Below are positions 29,846 to 38,716 of a stretch of 64,000 nt of DNA, piece by piece; the first letter of the stretch is position 1, and each line of letters starts with the position of its first letter. The translations under genes and the position numbers were made by a program. The notes under the pieces are model-generated. The model was not told where the DNA came from. It saw nothing but the letters and a program-made list of their open reading frames with translations, and made no database searches. The DNA lies in contig NZ_PTJS01000001.1 of the NCBI RefSeq assembly GCF_002941025.1, positions 5,771,472 through 5,835,471 on the forward strand. The letters are read 5' to 3'. Source of the DNA: Streptomyces sp. QL37. Lineage in GTDB: Bacteria; Actinomycetota; Actinomycetes; Streptomycetales; Streptomycetaceae.

Positions 29846-30223
29846 TCAGTTGCCGGAGAACGCGGTGTACTCGTCGGCGGAGAGAAGGTCCTTCGGCTCC
29901 TCCGCGACACGCACCTTGAACAGCCAGCCGCCCTCGAAGGGGGCGGAGTTCACCAGCGACGGGTCGTCCACGACGTCCTGGTTGGCCGCGGTCACCTCGC
30001 CGGTCACCGGCGAGTACAGGTCGCTGACCGACTTGGTCGACTCCAGCTCACCGCAGGTCTCGCCCGCGGTCACCGTGTCACCGACCGCCGGGAGCTGGGC
30101 GTAGACGACGTCACCGAGCGCGTTGGCCGCGAACTCGGTGATACCGACCGTGGCCACGCCGTCCTCGAGGGCCGACAGCCACTCGTGCTCCTTGCTGTAC
30201 CGCAGCTGCTGGGGGTTGCTCAT
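29846..30223 (-). CDS. gcvH: Glycine cleavage system H protein (125 aa)
   Basis: Lipoyl carrier of the glycine cleavage system. The lipoylation segment [20 protein letters not shown] contains the modified Lys. ATG at 30223 with AGGAG upstream. It lies between gcvT and glyA. Carries the aminomethyl group from the P protein to the T protein. Confidence 0.97.
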   Translation of the reverse strand: MSNPQQLRYSKEHEWLSALEDGVATVGITEFAANALGDVVYAQLPAVGDTVTAGETCGELESTKSVSDLYSPVTGEVTAANQDVVDDPSLVNSAPFEGGWLFKVRVAEEPKDLLSADEYTAFSGN

Positions 30224-30313
30224 GACCTGAATTCTCCTGTACGCGGGGGAGTGCTGATGAACGGTGGTCTTACGGTGTGAGACACGAATACGTCACGTGC
30301 GCGGAGCGCCGTG

Positions 30314-31441
30314 TCACTTACGGCGCTTGTAGAACGGCAGCGCCACGACCTCGTACGGCTCGTGCTTGCCCCGGATGTCGACCCCGACACCCTCGGTGCC
30401 GGGCGCGGCGTGCGCCGCGTCCACGTAGGCCATGGCGATCGGCTTGCCCAGGGTGGGCGACGGCGCACCGGAGGTGACCTCGCCCACGACCTCCCCGCCG
30501 ACGACGACGGGGTACCCGGCGCGCGGGACCCGGCGGCCCTCGGCGACCAGGCCGACGAGCTTGCGGGGCGGGGCGGTCTCCGCGCGGGCGGCAGCGGCGG
30601 TCAGCGCCTCGCGGCCGACGAAGTCGCCCTCCTTCTCGAACTTCACGACCCTGCCCAGACCCGCGTCGAACGGCGTCAGCGCGGTGGTCAGCTCGTGCCC
30701 GTACAGCGGCATGCCCGCCTCCAGGCGGAGCGTGTCACGGCAGGAGAGCCCGCAGGGGATCAGGCCGTACGGCGCGCCCGCCTCGGTGAGGGCCTTCCAG
30801 AGCTGCTCGGCGTGGGCGGGGGCCACGAAGAGCTCGAAGCCGTCCTCGCCGGTGTAGCCGGTACGGGCGATGAGCGCGGGGACGCCGGCGACCGTCCCGG
30901 GGAGCCCGGCGTAGTACTTCAGTCCGTCCAGGTCGGCGTCCGTGACCGACTTCAGTACGGCGGGGGAGTCGGGTCCCTGGACGGCGAGCAGCGCGTACGC
31001 GTCGCGGTCGTCCCGCACCTCGGTGTCGAAGTCCCCGGCGCGCCCGGTGAGGGTGTCCAGGACGAGCTGGGCGTTGCCCGCGTTGGCGACGACCATGTAC
31101 TCGGTCTCGCCCAGGCGGTAGACGATCAGGTCGTCGAGGATCCCGCCGTCCTCCGCGACGATCATCGTGTAGCGGGCCCGGCCCACGCCCACGGTGGCGA
31201 TGTTGCCGACCAGCGCGTAGCTCAGGAAGGCCGCCGCCTGCGGACCGGTGACGGTGATCTCGCCCATGTGCGACAGGTCGAACAGGCCGGCCCGCTCGCG
31301 TACGGCGTTGTGCTCGTCGCGCTCGCTGGCGTACCGCAGCGGCATGTCCCAGCCGGCGAAGTCGGTCATGGTCGCGCCCAGGGACCGATGCAGGGCATCG
31401 AGGGCGGTGAGACGGGGGGCGGCGCTCGGGGCAGTGCTCAT
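30314..31441 (-). CDS. gcvT: Glycine cleavage system T protein, aminomethyltransferase (375 aa)
   Basis: Folate-binding aminomethyltransferase releasing ammonia and methylenetetrahydrofolate. Typical segments are MTDFAGWDMPLRY, LFDLSHMGEI and GYTGEDGFELF. Two ATGs are close (31447 and 31441); GGAG is well spaced for 31441 and too close for 31447, so I take 31441. First gene behind the tandem glycine riboswitch. The P protein gene gcvP is not in the window. Confidence 0.96.
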   Translation of the reverse strand: MSTAPSAAPRLTALDALHRSLGATMTDFAGWDMPLRYASERDEHNAVRERAGLFDLSHMGEITVTGPQAAAFLSYALVGNIATVGVGRARYTMIVAEDGGILDDLIVYRLGETEYMVVANAGNAQLVLDTLTGRAGDFDTEVRDDRDAYALLAVQGPDSPAVLKSVTDADLDGLKYYAGLPGTVAGVPALIARTGYTGEDGFELFVAPAHAEQLWKALTEAGAPYGLIPCGLSCRDTLRLEAGMPLYGHELTTALTPFDAGLGRVVKFEKEGDFVGREALTAAAARAETAPPRKLVGLVAEGRRVPRAGYPVVVGGEVVGEVTSGAPSPTLGKPIAMAYVDAAHAAPGTEGVGVDIRGKHEPYEVVALPFYKRRK

Positions 31442-31474
31442 GGACATGGCTCCAGGGCATGACGACAGGGGGTG

Positions 31475-31706
31475 GTTCCCTCCCCATCTGTCATCGGAAC
31501 CTGAGAGGTTCGCCGAAAGCCCCTGAAAGGGTCCCGACGGGGTCGGCCCCGTCAGCGTCGGCTTGCACCTTGGGTGGAGCCGCAGAGCGGCCCGCTTTTC
31601 AGATCTGCCTCATCCACGCGGTACGGGGCCTGAGAGATTCAAGGGAGGATCTTGCTCCTTCGGCGCCCGGCGCACACGGTGACCGGGACTCTCCCGCGCG
31701 GATTCA
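31475..31706 (-). ncRNA. Tandem glycine riboswitch upstream of gcvT
   Basis: On the minus strand, aptamer 1 starts with GCGGGAGAG (about 31700) and contains CGCCGAAGGAGCAA and AATCTCTCAGGC. Aptamer 2 follows, beginning near TCTGAAAAGCGGG and ending GAACCTCTCAGGTTCCGATGACAGA near 31487. These are the conserved cores of the gcvT-type glycine riboswitch, present twice. The 3' end lies about 35 bases from the gcvT start, so it should switch on gcvT, gcvH and glyA when glycine is abundant. Confidence 0.95.
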
Positions 31707-31879
31707 AACGGCCGGTATGCAGTTGGCGGGGTCATCATCGCACGCATTGCGGGAGAGTGGGGCGTCCAGCCCCGGACGGGTGCCGACACCGACACGTACG
31801 GGCGGAAGCGGTTGTGCCGCATTACCTTTTCTTTACACTTCTTGTGCAGGTCGGTGGGTGACTCGGCAGGGGGACGGCG

Positions 31880-32569
31880 ATGACGTTGCAGCGCTACGCG
31901 ACAACCGCGGGGGCGGCACGCGGTGCGATGCCCCAGCAGCCGGGCGTGCCCGCCCGGGAGCTGACGGGCGGGCACGCCCCGGTGGTGCGTGATCTGCGGG
32001 GCACGGGCGGCCGGGGGCCGGGCGGCCTGGACTTCGCGGCGGGTGACGTGGTCGTGGTCTCGGGGCTGCCCGGCAGCGGGAAGTCGACGCTGATCCGCCG
32101 GGCGGCGAAGGAGCACGCGATCGACTCCCAGGACACCAGGGACCGCTGGGCGGCCGCCCTGCCCGGCTTACTCCCGTACGCCCTCTACCGCCCCCTGGTG
32201 CGCGCCGCGCACTACGCCGGGCTGTGGCGGCGTCTGCGGTCGGGCGGGCCCGTCGTCGTGCACGACTGCGGTACGCAGGCGTGGGTGCGGCGCTGGCTGG
32301 CGCGGGAGGCCCGCCGCCGGGGCAGCGGCCTCCGTCTCGTCCTGCTCGACGTCACCCCCCGGGTGGCCAGGCAGGGGCAGCGGGAGCGCGGTCGCGGGGT
32401 CTCCGGATACGCGTTCGCCCGGCACCGGCGCGCGGTGGGCCGGCTGCTGCGCGACACGGAGACCGGCCTGCTGCCGCCGGGGTGCGCCTCGGCGGTGCTG
32501 CTCGACCGTGAGGCCGCGGCGGGCATCGACCGGATCTCGTTCCCGGAGGCGCGACTCCCGCAGGAGTAG
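31880..32569 (+). CDS. P-loop kinase-like protein with TTA codon (229 aa)
   Basis: Zeta-toxin/gluconate-kinase-like AAA_33 protein. Walker A is VVVVSGLPGSGKSTLIRR, then an IDSQDTRDRW strand and a lid-like Arg-rich region (RQGQRERGRGVSGYAFARHRRAV). An Ala/Gly-rich N-terminal 45 residues precedes the fold. ATG follows AGGGGGAC. The in-frame TTA codon at 32168-32170 (codon 97) predicts bldA-dependent translation, hence expression late in growth. Divergent from the glycine riboswitch. Substrate unknown. Confidence 0.85.
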   Translation: MTLQRYATTAGAARGAMPQQPGVPARELTGGHAPVVRDLRGTGGRGPGGLDFAAGDVVVVSGLPGSGKSTLIRRAAKEHAIDSQDTRDRWAAALPGLLPYALYRPLVRAAHYAGLWRRLRSGGPVVVHDCGTQAWVRRWLAREARRRGSGLRLVLLDVTPRVARQGQRERGRGVSGYAFARHRRAVGRLLRDTETGLLPPGCASAVLLDREAAAGIDRISFPEARLPQE

Positions 32570-32756
32570 GCCGCCGTGGGCGTCACCGTTCGCATACGCA
32601 CAGTTCGCGGACCCCCGGCAGGCTGTCCGGAATCTGGACGGTGCGGTGGACGGTGCGGTGGACGGGGCGCCGAACCCGCCTGCGGCCCTGCCCTCCTGCC
32701 GCGACCCGGTCTAGAGTTTCAGCCGCACCGCATGGCGAGAAAGGGACACAGACACC

Positions 32757-33533
32757 GTGGACATTCCGGCTCAGGCCCAGGCCCCTTCGCAACCGACGCA
32801 GGGATGGCCGGCCAACGAGCTCGAAGAAGTGCTCAGCGCCTCGCTCGGCGTGCCCGGGGCGGGCGGGCGGATCGTCGAGGTGCTCGGCCGCAGCCAGGTG
32901 TGGGTCCCCCTGCCGAACGGCGGGGGACGCGACAGCACCGACCTCGATCTGCCGACGGTCGACATCGACGGCGGCGCGTACGTCCCCGTGTTCAGCTCCG
33001 AGGCGCAGTTCCTCCAGTGCGTCGGCACCCATCTCTCCTTCACCGTCGCGCCCGCGCGCGAGTTCGCCCGTGGACTGCCCCCGCAGCTCGGGGTGGCGGT
33101 CAACCCCGGCGGTGCCGTCGGGGTGCCCCTGCCGCCGGCCGCCGTCGCCGAGCTCTGCCGGGCCGGGCGCACCCCGCTGGACGGCCCCGCGAGCGGCGGC
33201 CGGGTGCGGCTGTACGAGCCGGACTGGAAGGAGGACCCCGTCGACTTCCTCGCCGCGGTGTCCGCCGAATTCCAGGAGACCGCCGTGGTGAACACCGCGC
33301 GCCGGGCGCTGGCCAGCATCGAGGGCGACAGTCCCGTCCTCTTCGTCGGCGTCGAGGCCGCCGTGTGGGACGCCGCCGGGCAGAGTGCCCCGCTGGACGC
33401 CCTGGGCCGCGCGCTCGGCCGGGTGCAGGTGCCCTGGCCGGTCAATCTCCTGCTGCTCGACGTGGCGCAGGACCCGGTCGGCGACTGGATGCTGGAGAAG
33501 GTACGCCCGTTCTACCGGCGCGACGCGTACTGA
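32757..33533 (+). CDS. SseB-family protein, N-terminal SseB domain type (258 aa)
   Basis: Resembles the enhanced serine sensitivity protein SseB: a core with VPVFSSEAQFLQCVG and a GVAVNPGGAVGVPLPPAAVAEL segment, typical of the SseB N-terminal domain. GTG start. It ends LLLDVAQDPVGDWMLEKVRPFYRRDAY. The molecular role of SseB is unknown; in E. coli its loss or gain changes serine sensitivity. A second SseB-like gene follows, and serine metabolism genes lie just upstream on the other strand. Confidence 0.85.
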   Translation: MDIPAQAQAPSQPTQGWPANELEEVLSASLGVPGAGGRIVEVLGRSQVWVPLPNGGGRDSTDLDLPTVDIDGGAYVPVFSSEAQFLQCVGTHLSFTVAPAREFARGLPPQLGVAVNPGGAVGVPLPPAAVAELCRAGRTPLDGPASGGRVRLYEPDWKEDPVDFLAAVSAEFQETAVVNTARRALASIEGDSPVLFVGVEAAVWDAAGQSAPLDALGRALGRVQVPWPVNLLLLDVAQDPVGDWMLEKVRPFYRRDAY

Positions 33534-33687
33534 GAGACGGAACCCCCGTTGCCACGTGGCGTCAAGACGGTGTCAGGGGCGGCGCATAAGCTGGTTGGAT
33601 GACGAGGCCGCCCCGTGTGCCCGGGAGTGGCACCACAGCACCGCGCGGCATGCGGGAACAGCGGAACGATGAGGGGCGGGACCCAGG

Positions 33688-34482
33688 GTGAGTGCGTCAG
33701 GCACCGCGGCGGCCGGGCAGGTCGAGCACATGCTTCGCCAAGTGACCCCGGGGCGCCTCGACGCGTACGAGTCGCTGCTGCGGTCCCTCGCGCAGGGCCA
33801 GGTCTGGATGCTCCTCTGGCACGGCACGGCGGGCTCCCCGGACGCCCAGTACGGCAACATGGAGGTCGAAGGGCAGGGTTACGCCCCCTGCGTGACCTCC
33901 GCCCAGGAGCTGTCGGCCAGCGGCTGGAACAGGGCCCACGAGGTGATCACGGGACGCGACATCGCCCGTTCCCTCTTCCCCGACCGCTGGGGCATCTGGC
34001 TCAACCCGCACGCCCCCGGCGGCGGCGTCGGCATCCCCTGGCTGGACCTGCGCCGCATCGCCACCGGCCTCGACCGGATGCCCGCGGGGCCGCTTCGGCT
34101 CTCCGAACCCGCCATCGAGCTCCCGCAGTTCTACGCCCTGCTGTCGCAGAACGCCCACCGCACCTCCGCCGTCCGCGCGCTGCGCCGCGCCTGGGTGCAG
34201 CCCGCGCTCGGTGCCCCGTACCTCGCGATCGGGCTCGACCTGTACGACACGGGGCGGCCGTCCGTCGACGCGGTCCGCGCGATGATGCAGCAGTCGATCG
34301 GCGTGGTCCCCGACGGGCTGCCCGTCTCCACGGTCTCGCTGTCCGACGAGTACGACCCCGTCGCGATGTGGCTGAACGCCAACTCCCGCCCGTTCTACGA
34401 CCGCGAGGCGCACGCCCCGGCACCCGCGGCCCCGGGTTACGGCTACCCGCCCGCCGCCGGCCCGGCGCCGCACGCGTACTGA
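33688..34482 (+). CDS. SseB-like protein, C-terminal domain type (264 aa)
   Basis: Related to the previous product (shared SseB-type strands, NPHAPGGGVGIPWLDL and a final NANSRPFYDREA). GTG start after GGACCCAGG. The tail is Pro/Ala/Tyr-rich (about 20 residues). It forms a pair with the gene at 32757; a common operon is likely although 154 bases separate them. Function unknown. Confidence 0.82.
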   Translation: MSASGTAAAGQVEHMLRQVTPGRLDAYESLLRSLAQGQVWMLLWHGTAGSPDAQYGNMEVEGQGYAPCVTSAQELSASGWNRAHEVITGRDIARSLFPDRWGIWLNPHAPGGGVGIPWLDLRRIATGLDRMPAGPLRLSEPAIELPQFYALLSQNAHRTSAVRALRRAWVQPALGAPYLAIGLDLYDTGRPSVDAVRAMMQQSIGVVPDGLPVSTVSLSDEYDPVAMWLNANSRPFYDREAHAPAPAAPGYGYPPAAGPAPHAY

Positions 34483-34838
34483 GGGTGCGCCGGCCGCCGC
34501 CTCGGTGGCGTAGCCAAATAGTCACCCGGACAACACAGTTGGGTGACATGTCCGTTAGTGGCGGATTGGTGCACCGGAGGCCCGCTCACCAAGCACAGCT
34601 GTCCGCATAACGGAAGCCTCTTGGCAGCATCACGTTTGAGCAAACATTCCCCGTCAGGTCTGGCGGGTGATCGCAAAGTGGTTGAAGACTCCACACAGCA
34701 GGTGCTCCATGCCCGGCGAAACCCTCTTTCAAACAGGGTCAGTTCGGCATGTGTGAACGCATCTGTCACATTTTGTTAGAGCCGCTACAGCGGCGGTCAC
34801 AGGCCGGCCACCGTCGGCCGAGAGGGGTCTCCAGCGCA
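34483..34838 (+). other. Leader region of the oligopeptide importer operon
   Basis: No gene seen in 356 bases. The region is AT-richer than its surroundings. It carries two related TCCGTTA-type sites in opposite orientation (34551-34614) and a short hairpin ACCCT/AGGGT near 34720-34740. Probably the promoter and operator region of the opp genes. Confidence 0.5.
34551..34614. promoter_or_regulatory. Inverted pair of TCCGTTA-GCGGA sites
   Basis: TCCGTTAGTGGCGGA at 34551-34565 and, on the other strand, TCCGTTATGCGGA (34614-34602). Each is itself a TCCG/CGGA inverted repeat. They lie about 240-290 bases upstream of the first opp gene. A regulator site is inferred. Confidence 0.35.
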
Positions 34839-35831
34839 ATGACGGCACCGATCGAGACCACCGGGGCGGATGCGCGGCCCGAAACGGTGCTGGAAGGCGC
34901 CGGGCGCAAGGAGATCGAGGGCCGCTCGCTCGGCCGCATCGCCTGGACGCGCTTCAAGCGGGACAAGGGCGCCATGGCCGGTGGCATCGTTGTCGTGCTG
35001 CTGATCCTCACCGCGGTCCTGTCCAAGCCGCTCCAGTCGCTCCTCGGGCTCGACCCCAACGCGTTCAACCAGAGCCTGGTCGACCCCGTCATGCTGGCGC
35101 CCAAGGGCGCCCTGGGCGGAATCAGCTGGGACCACCCCCTCGGGGTCGAGCCGCAGACCGGACGCGACATCCTGGCGCGCATCCTCGAAGGCTCCTGGGT
35201 CTCCCTCGTGGTCGCCGTCGGCTCCACGCTCCTCTCGGTCGTCATCGGCGTCGTGATGGGCGTCGTGGCCGGGTTCTACGGTGGCTGGGTGGACAGCTTC
35301 ATCAGCCGCCTGATGGACACCTTCCTCGCCTTCCCGCTGCTCCTCTTCGCGATCTCCATCTCCGCCTCCCTGCAGGGCAACGCCTTCGGGATGGAAGGGC
35401 TCACGCTGCGGATCGCGGTCCTGATCTTCGTGATCGGGTTCTTCAGCTGGCCCTACATCGGCCGCATCGTCCGTGCGCAGACGCTGTCGCTGCGCGAGCG
35501 TGAGTTCGTCGAGGCCGCCAGGTCGCTGGGCGCCCGCGGTCCGTTCATCCTCTTCCGCGAGCTGCTGCCGAACCTCATCGCGCCGATCCTCGTGTACGCG
35601 ACGCTGCTGATCCCCACGAACATCCTCTTCGAGGCCTCCCTGTCCTTCCTCGGCGTGGGTATCGCGCCGCCGCAGGCGTCCTGGGGCGGCATGCTCACGC
35701 AGGCGGTCGACCTCTACGAGGTGGACCCGATGTTCATGGTCATCCCCGGTATGGCGATCTTCATCACCGTGCTGGCCTTCAATCTGCTGGGGGACGGGCT
35801 GCGTGACGCACTCGACCCTCGTGGCAAGTAA
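34839..35831 (+). CDS. Oligopeptide ABC importer permease, OppC type (330 aa)
   Basis: Starts at the ATG at 34839 behind GAGAGGGG. An N-terminal cytosolic region (RIAWTRFKRDKGAMAG) leads into the first helix, then LGVEPQTGRDILARILEGSW and the EAA loop (FVEAARSLGARGPFILFRELLPN). It ends in the usual NLLGDGLRDALDPRGK. Unusually, the OppC gene precedes the binding protein. Part of the BldK-like oligopeptide importers of Streptomyces. Confidence 0.93.
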   Translation: MTAPIETTGADARPETVLEGAGRKEIEGRSLGRIAWTRFKRDKGAMAGGIVVVLLILTAVLSKPLQSLLGLDPNAFNQSLVDPVMLAPKGALGGISWDHPLGVEPQTGRDILARILEGSWVSLVVAVGSTLLSVVIGVVMGVVAGFYGGWVDSFISRLMDTFLAFPLLLFAISISASLQGNAFGMEGLTLRIAVLIFVIGFFSWPYIGRIVRAQTLSLREREFVEAARSLGARGPFILFRELLPNLIAPILVYATLLIPTNILFEASLSFLGVGIAPPQASWGGMLTQAVDLYEVDPMFMVIPGMAIFITVLAFNLLGDGLRDALDPRGK

Positions 35832-35875
35832 TCGCGGCAGTGCCGCACCGGACTAGCGAGGGGGCTTTCCTCAGC

Positions 35876-37636
35876 ATGCAGAACAGAAAGACAGCAGCGG
35901 CCATAGCCGTGGCCGTAGCGGTGTCGCTCGGCGCATCGGCGTGCAGCGGCAGTGATTCGGGCGGTGACAGCAACGGCGGTGGGGGCAACGCCAAGGCCGA
36001 CGCCGGTCTGACGAGCATCGTCAACCAGACGGACAAGAAGGGGGGGACGGTCACCTACGAGCACTCCAGTGGCCCGGACTCCCTGGACCCGGGCAACACG
36101 TACTACGGCTGGGTGCAGAACTTCTCCCGCCTGTACGCCCGTTCCCTGGTGACCTTCAAGCCCGCCGCCGGCAAGGAGAGCCTGGAGGTCGTCCCCGACC
36201 TCGCCACCGGCCTCGGCAAGGCCAGCGCGGACGCCAAGACCTGGACCTACACGATCCGCAAGGGCGTGAAGTTCGAGGACGGCACCGAGATCACCTCGAA
36301 GGACGTCAAGTACGCCGTCGAGCGCTCCAACTTCGCGCCGGAGGCCCTGTCCAACGGCCCGACGTACTTCAAGGCGTACCTCGAGGGCGGCGACAAGTAC
36401 AAGGGTCCGTACAAGGACAAGTCGGCCGAGGGCCTCAAGTCCATCGAGACCCCGGACGACTACACGATCGTCTTCAACCTGAGCAAGCCCTTCGCGGACA
36501 TGGACTACCTCGCCGCCTTCTCGCAGACCGCTCCGGTCCCGCAGAAGGCCGACACGGGTGCCAGCTACGTCCAGAAGATGGTCTCCTCGGGTCCGTACAA
36601 GTTCTCGGCGTACGACGAGAGCAAGGGCGCGACGCTGGTCCGCAACCCGGAGTGGGACCCGAAGACGGACCCGATCCGCAAGGCGCTGCCGGACAAGATC
36701 GAGCTGAAGCTCAACGTCAACCCCACCACGGTCGACGACCACCTCCTCAACGACGTGACCACCGCGGACGTCGCGGGCACGGGGCTGCAGTCCAAGACCC
36801 AGCCCAAGGTCCTGGTCAAGGGCTCCGAGAAGGCGAAGACGGACAACCCGTACGCCGGTGTCCTCCAGTACATGGCGCTGAACGTCAACGTGAAGCCGTT
36901 CGACAACGTCGAGTGCCGCAAGGCCGTGCAGTACGCCGTCGACAAGCAGAGCCTGATCGACTCGATCGGTGGCTCGGTCAAGGGCGACCCGGCCACCACG
37001 GTCATTCCGCCGACCGTCGCGGGCTACAAGAAGTTCGACCTGTACCCGACCGAGGGCAACAAGGGCGACATCGCCAAGGCGAAGGAGCACCTGGCCAAGT
37101 GCGGTCAGGCCAAGGGCTTCAAGACCACGCTGACGGCGCGTTCGGACCGTCCTGACGAGATCACCGCGGCCACGCAGCTCCAGGGCAGCCTGAAGGCGAT
37201 CGGCATCACCGCCGAGATCAAGCAGTTCCCGTCGGACAAGTACTTCACCGACTTCGCGGGTGTCCCCGAGTGGGTCCACAAGAACAACGCGGGCATGATG
37301 ATGATGCAGTGGGGCGCCGACTGGCCGACCGGCTTCGGCTTCCTCGACCAGATCGTGAACGGATCGGCCATCAAGCCGTCCGGTGGCACGAACCTGATGG
37401 AGCTCGACGACAAGGGTGTCAACGAGGCCCTCGTCAGGGGCATCGGCACCGTCGACACCACGGCGCGCAACGCCGCCTGGGGCGAGGTCGACCAGAAGGT
37501 CATGGAGAACGCCTCGGTCGTTCCCCTCATCTACCGCAAGAACCTGCTCTACCGCCCGGACTCCGCGGCGAACGTCACGGTCACCGACGCGTACCTCGGC
37601 ATGTACGACTACGTGCTCATGACCTCGACCAAGTAA
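35876..37636 (+). CDS. Oligopeptide-binding lipoprotein (586 aa)
   Basis: Family 5 solute-binding lipoprotein. ATG at 35876 with GAGGGGG upstream; signal peptide ends in a lipobox-like ASAC, followed by a Ser/Gly/Asp-rich linker. Typical segments: SGPDSLDPGNTYYGW, YTIRKGVKFEDGTEITSKDV and MNWD-type region replaced by QWGADWPTGFG. It delivers oligopeptides to the OppBC channel. The next gene is preceded by a strong hairpin, which may raise the level of this mRNA over its neighbours. Confidence 0.94.
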   Translation: MQNRKTAAAIAVAVAVSLGASACSGSDSGGDSNGGGGNAKADAGLTSIVNQTDKKGGTVTYEHSSGPDSLDPGNTYYGWVQNFSRLYARSLVTFKPAAGKESLEVVPDLATGLGKASADAKTWTYTIRKGVKFEDGTEITSKDVKYAVERSNFAPEALSNGPTYFKAYLEGGDKYKGPYKDKSAEGLKSIETPDDYTIVFNLSKPFADMDYLAAFSQTAPVPQKADTGASYVQKMVSSGPYKFSAYDESKGATLVRNPEWDPKTDPIRKALPDKIELKLNVNPTTVDDHLLNDVTTADVAGTGLQSKTQPKVLVKGSEKAKTDNPYAGVLQYMALNVNVKPFDNVECRKAVQYAVDKQSLIDSIGGSVKGDPATTVIPPTVAGYKKFDLYPTEGNKGDIAKAKEHLAKCGQAKGFKTTLTARSDRPDEITAATQLQGSLKAIGITAEIKQFPSDKYFTDFAGVPEWVHKNNAGMMMMQWGADWPTGFGFLDQIVNGSAIKPSGGTNLMELDDKGVNEALVRGIGTVDTTARNAAWGEVDQKVMENASVVPLIYRKNLLYRPDSAANVTVTDAYLGMYDYVLMTSTK

Positions 37637-37675
37637 CACCTGTTCATCAACAGCATCCCTTGAAAGGCAGGTGAA

Positions 37676-37718
37676 GGCGCCGGGCCGGCGGGCGTCACCC
37701 GTCCGCCCGCCCGGCGCC
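37676..37718 (+). terminator. Intercistronic hairpin between binding protein and OppB
   Basis: Long stem: 37676-37685 with 37709-37718 (10 bp), one C-C mismatch, then 37687-37691 with 37703-37707 (5 bp), and an 11-base loop. It lies 40 bases after the binding-protein stop and just ahead of the oppB start. It may act as a partial terminator or mRNA-stabilising element setting high binding-protein levels. Confidence 0.7.
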
Positions 37719-37726
37719 GCACGGCT

Positions 37727-38716
37727 GTGGCTGCGTACATCATCCGACGCGTATTCGCCGCGGTGTTGCTGCTGCTGGTGGTCAGCGCAGTCACGTTCGC
37801 GATCTTCTTCCTGGTGCCCCGCCTCGGCGGGCAGACCCTCGACTCGATGGCCGCCCAGTACGTCGGGAAGAGCCCTGACCCGGACGTCATCGCCGCGGTC
37901 AAGAAGAACCTGGGGCTCGACCAGCCCCTCTACATCCAGTACTGGGACTTCATCAAGGGCATCGTCGTCGGTGCCGACTACCAGTTCGGCCCCGACCCGG
38001 TCACCTGCAACGCCCCGTGCTTCGGGTACTCCTTCAAGACCCACACCGAGATCTGGCCGCAGCTCGTCGACCGCATCCCGGTCACCCTGTCCCTGGCCGT
38101 CGGTGCCGCGGTCATCTGGGTCGTCTCCGGTGTCGCGATCGGTGTCCTCTCCGCGCTGAAGCGGGGCTCGGTCTTCGACCGCCTCTCCATGGGCGTCGCG
38201 CTCGCCGGTGTGTCGCTGCCGATGTTCTTCACCGGCCTCGTCGTGCTGGCGCTCTTCGGCAACGGGGAGTACGTCCCGTTCGCGGAGAATCCGGTCGAGT
38301 GGGCGGGCAGCCTGGTCCTCCCCTGGTGCACGCTCGCCCTCCTGTACTCCGCGCTCTACGCCCGGCTCACCCGGGCCGGGATGCTGGAGACGATGGGCGA
38401 GGACTACATCAGAACCGCGCGCGCCAAGGGCCTCAGGGAACGCAAGGTGGTCGTCAAGCACGGGCTGCGCTCCGCGCTGACCCCGCTCGTCACGATCTTC
38501 GGCATGGACTTCGCGCTGCTGCTCGGCGGCGCCGTCATCACCGAACGGGTCTTCTCCTTCCAGGGGCTGGGTGCCTTCGCCATCCAGGGCGTGACCACCG
38601 CCGACCTGCCCAAGGTGATGGGCGTGACCCTGGTCGCCGCCTTCTTCATCGTCATCTGCAACCTGCTGGTGGACCTCGTGTACGCCGCGATCGACCCCCG
38701 GGTGAGGCTCTCATGA
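37727..38716 (+). CDS. Oligopeptide ABC importer permease, OppB type (329 aa)
   Basis: Six-helix permease starting MAAYIIRRVFAAVLLLLVVS (GTG). It has a periplasm-facing Cys-containing loop (PVTCNAPCFGYSF) and the EAA loop EDYIRTARAKGLRERKVVVKHGLRSAL. It overlaps the ATPase gene downstream by ATGA. Confidence 0.94.
   Translation: MAAYIIRRVFAAVLLLLVVSAVTFAIFFLVPRLGGQTLDSMAAQYVGKSPDPDVIAAVKKNLGLDQPLYIQYWDFIKGIVVGADYQFGPDPVTCNAPCFGYSFKTHTEIWPQLVDRIPVTLSLAVGAAVIWVVSGVAIGVLSALKRGSVFDRLSMGVALAGVSLPMFFTGLVVLALFGNGEYVPFAENPVEWAGSLVLPWCTLALLYSALYARLTRAGMLETMGEDYIRTARAKGLRERKVVVKHGLRSALTPLVTIFGMDFALLLGGAVITERVFSFQGLGAFAIQGVTTADLPKVMGVTLVAAFFIVICNLLVDLVYAAIDPRVRLS

Noticed and set aside
35714..38461. 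Long minus-strand open frame (915 codons) opposite the oligopeptide-binding protein gene
   Set aside because: Same reason: antisense to a clear binding-protein and permease gene, with no ribosome site or domain.
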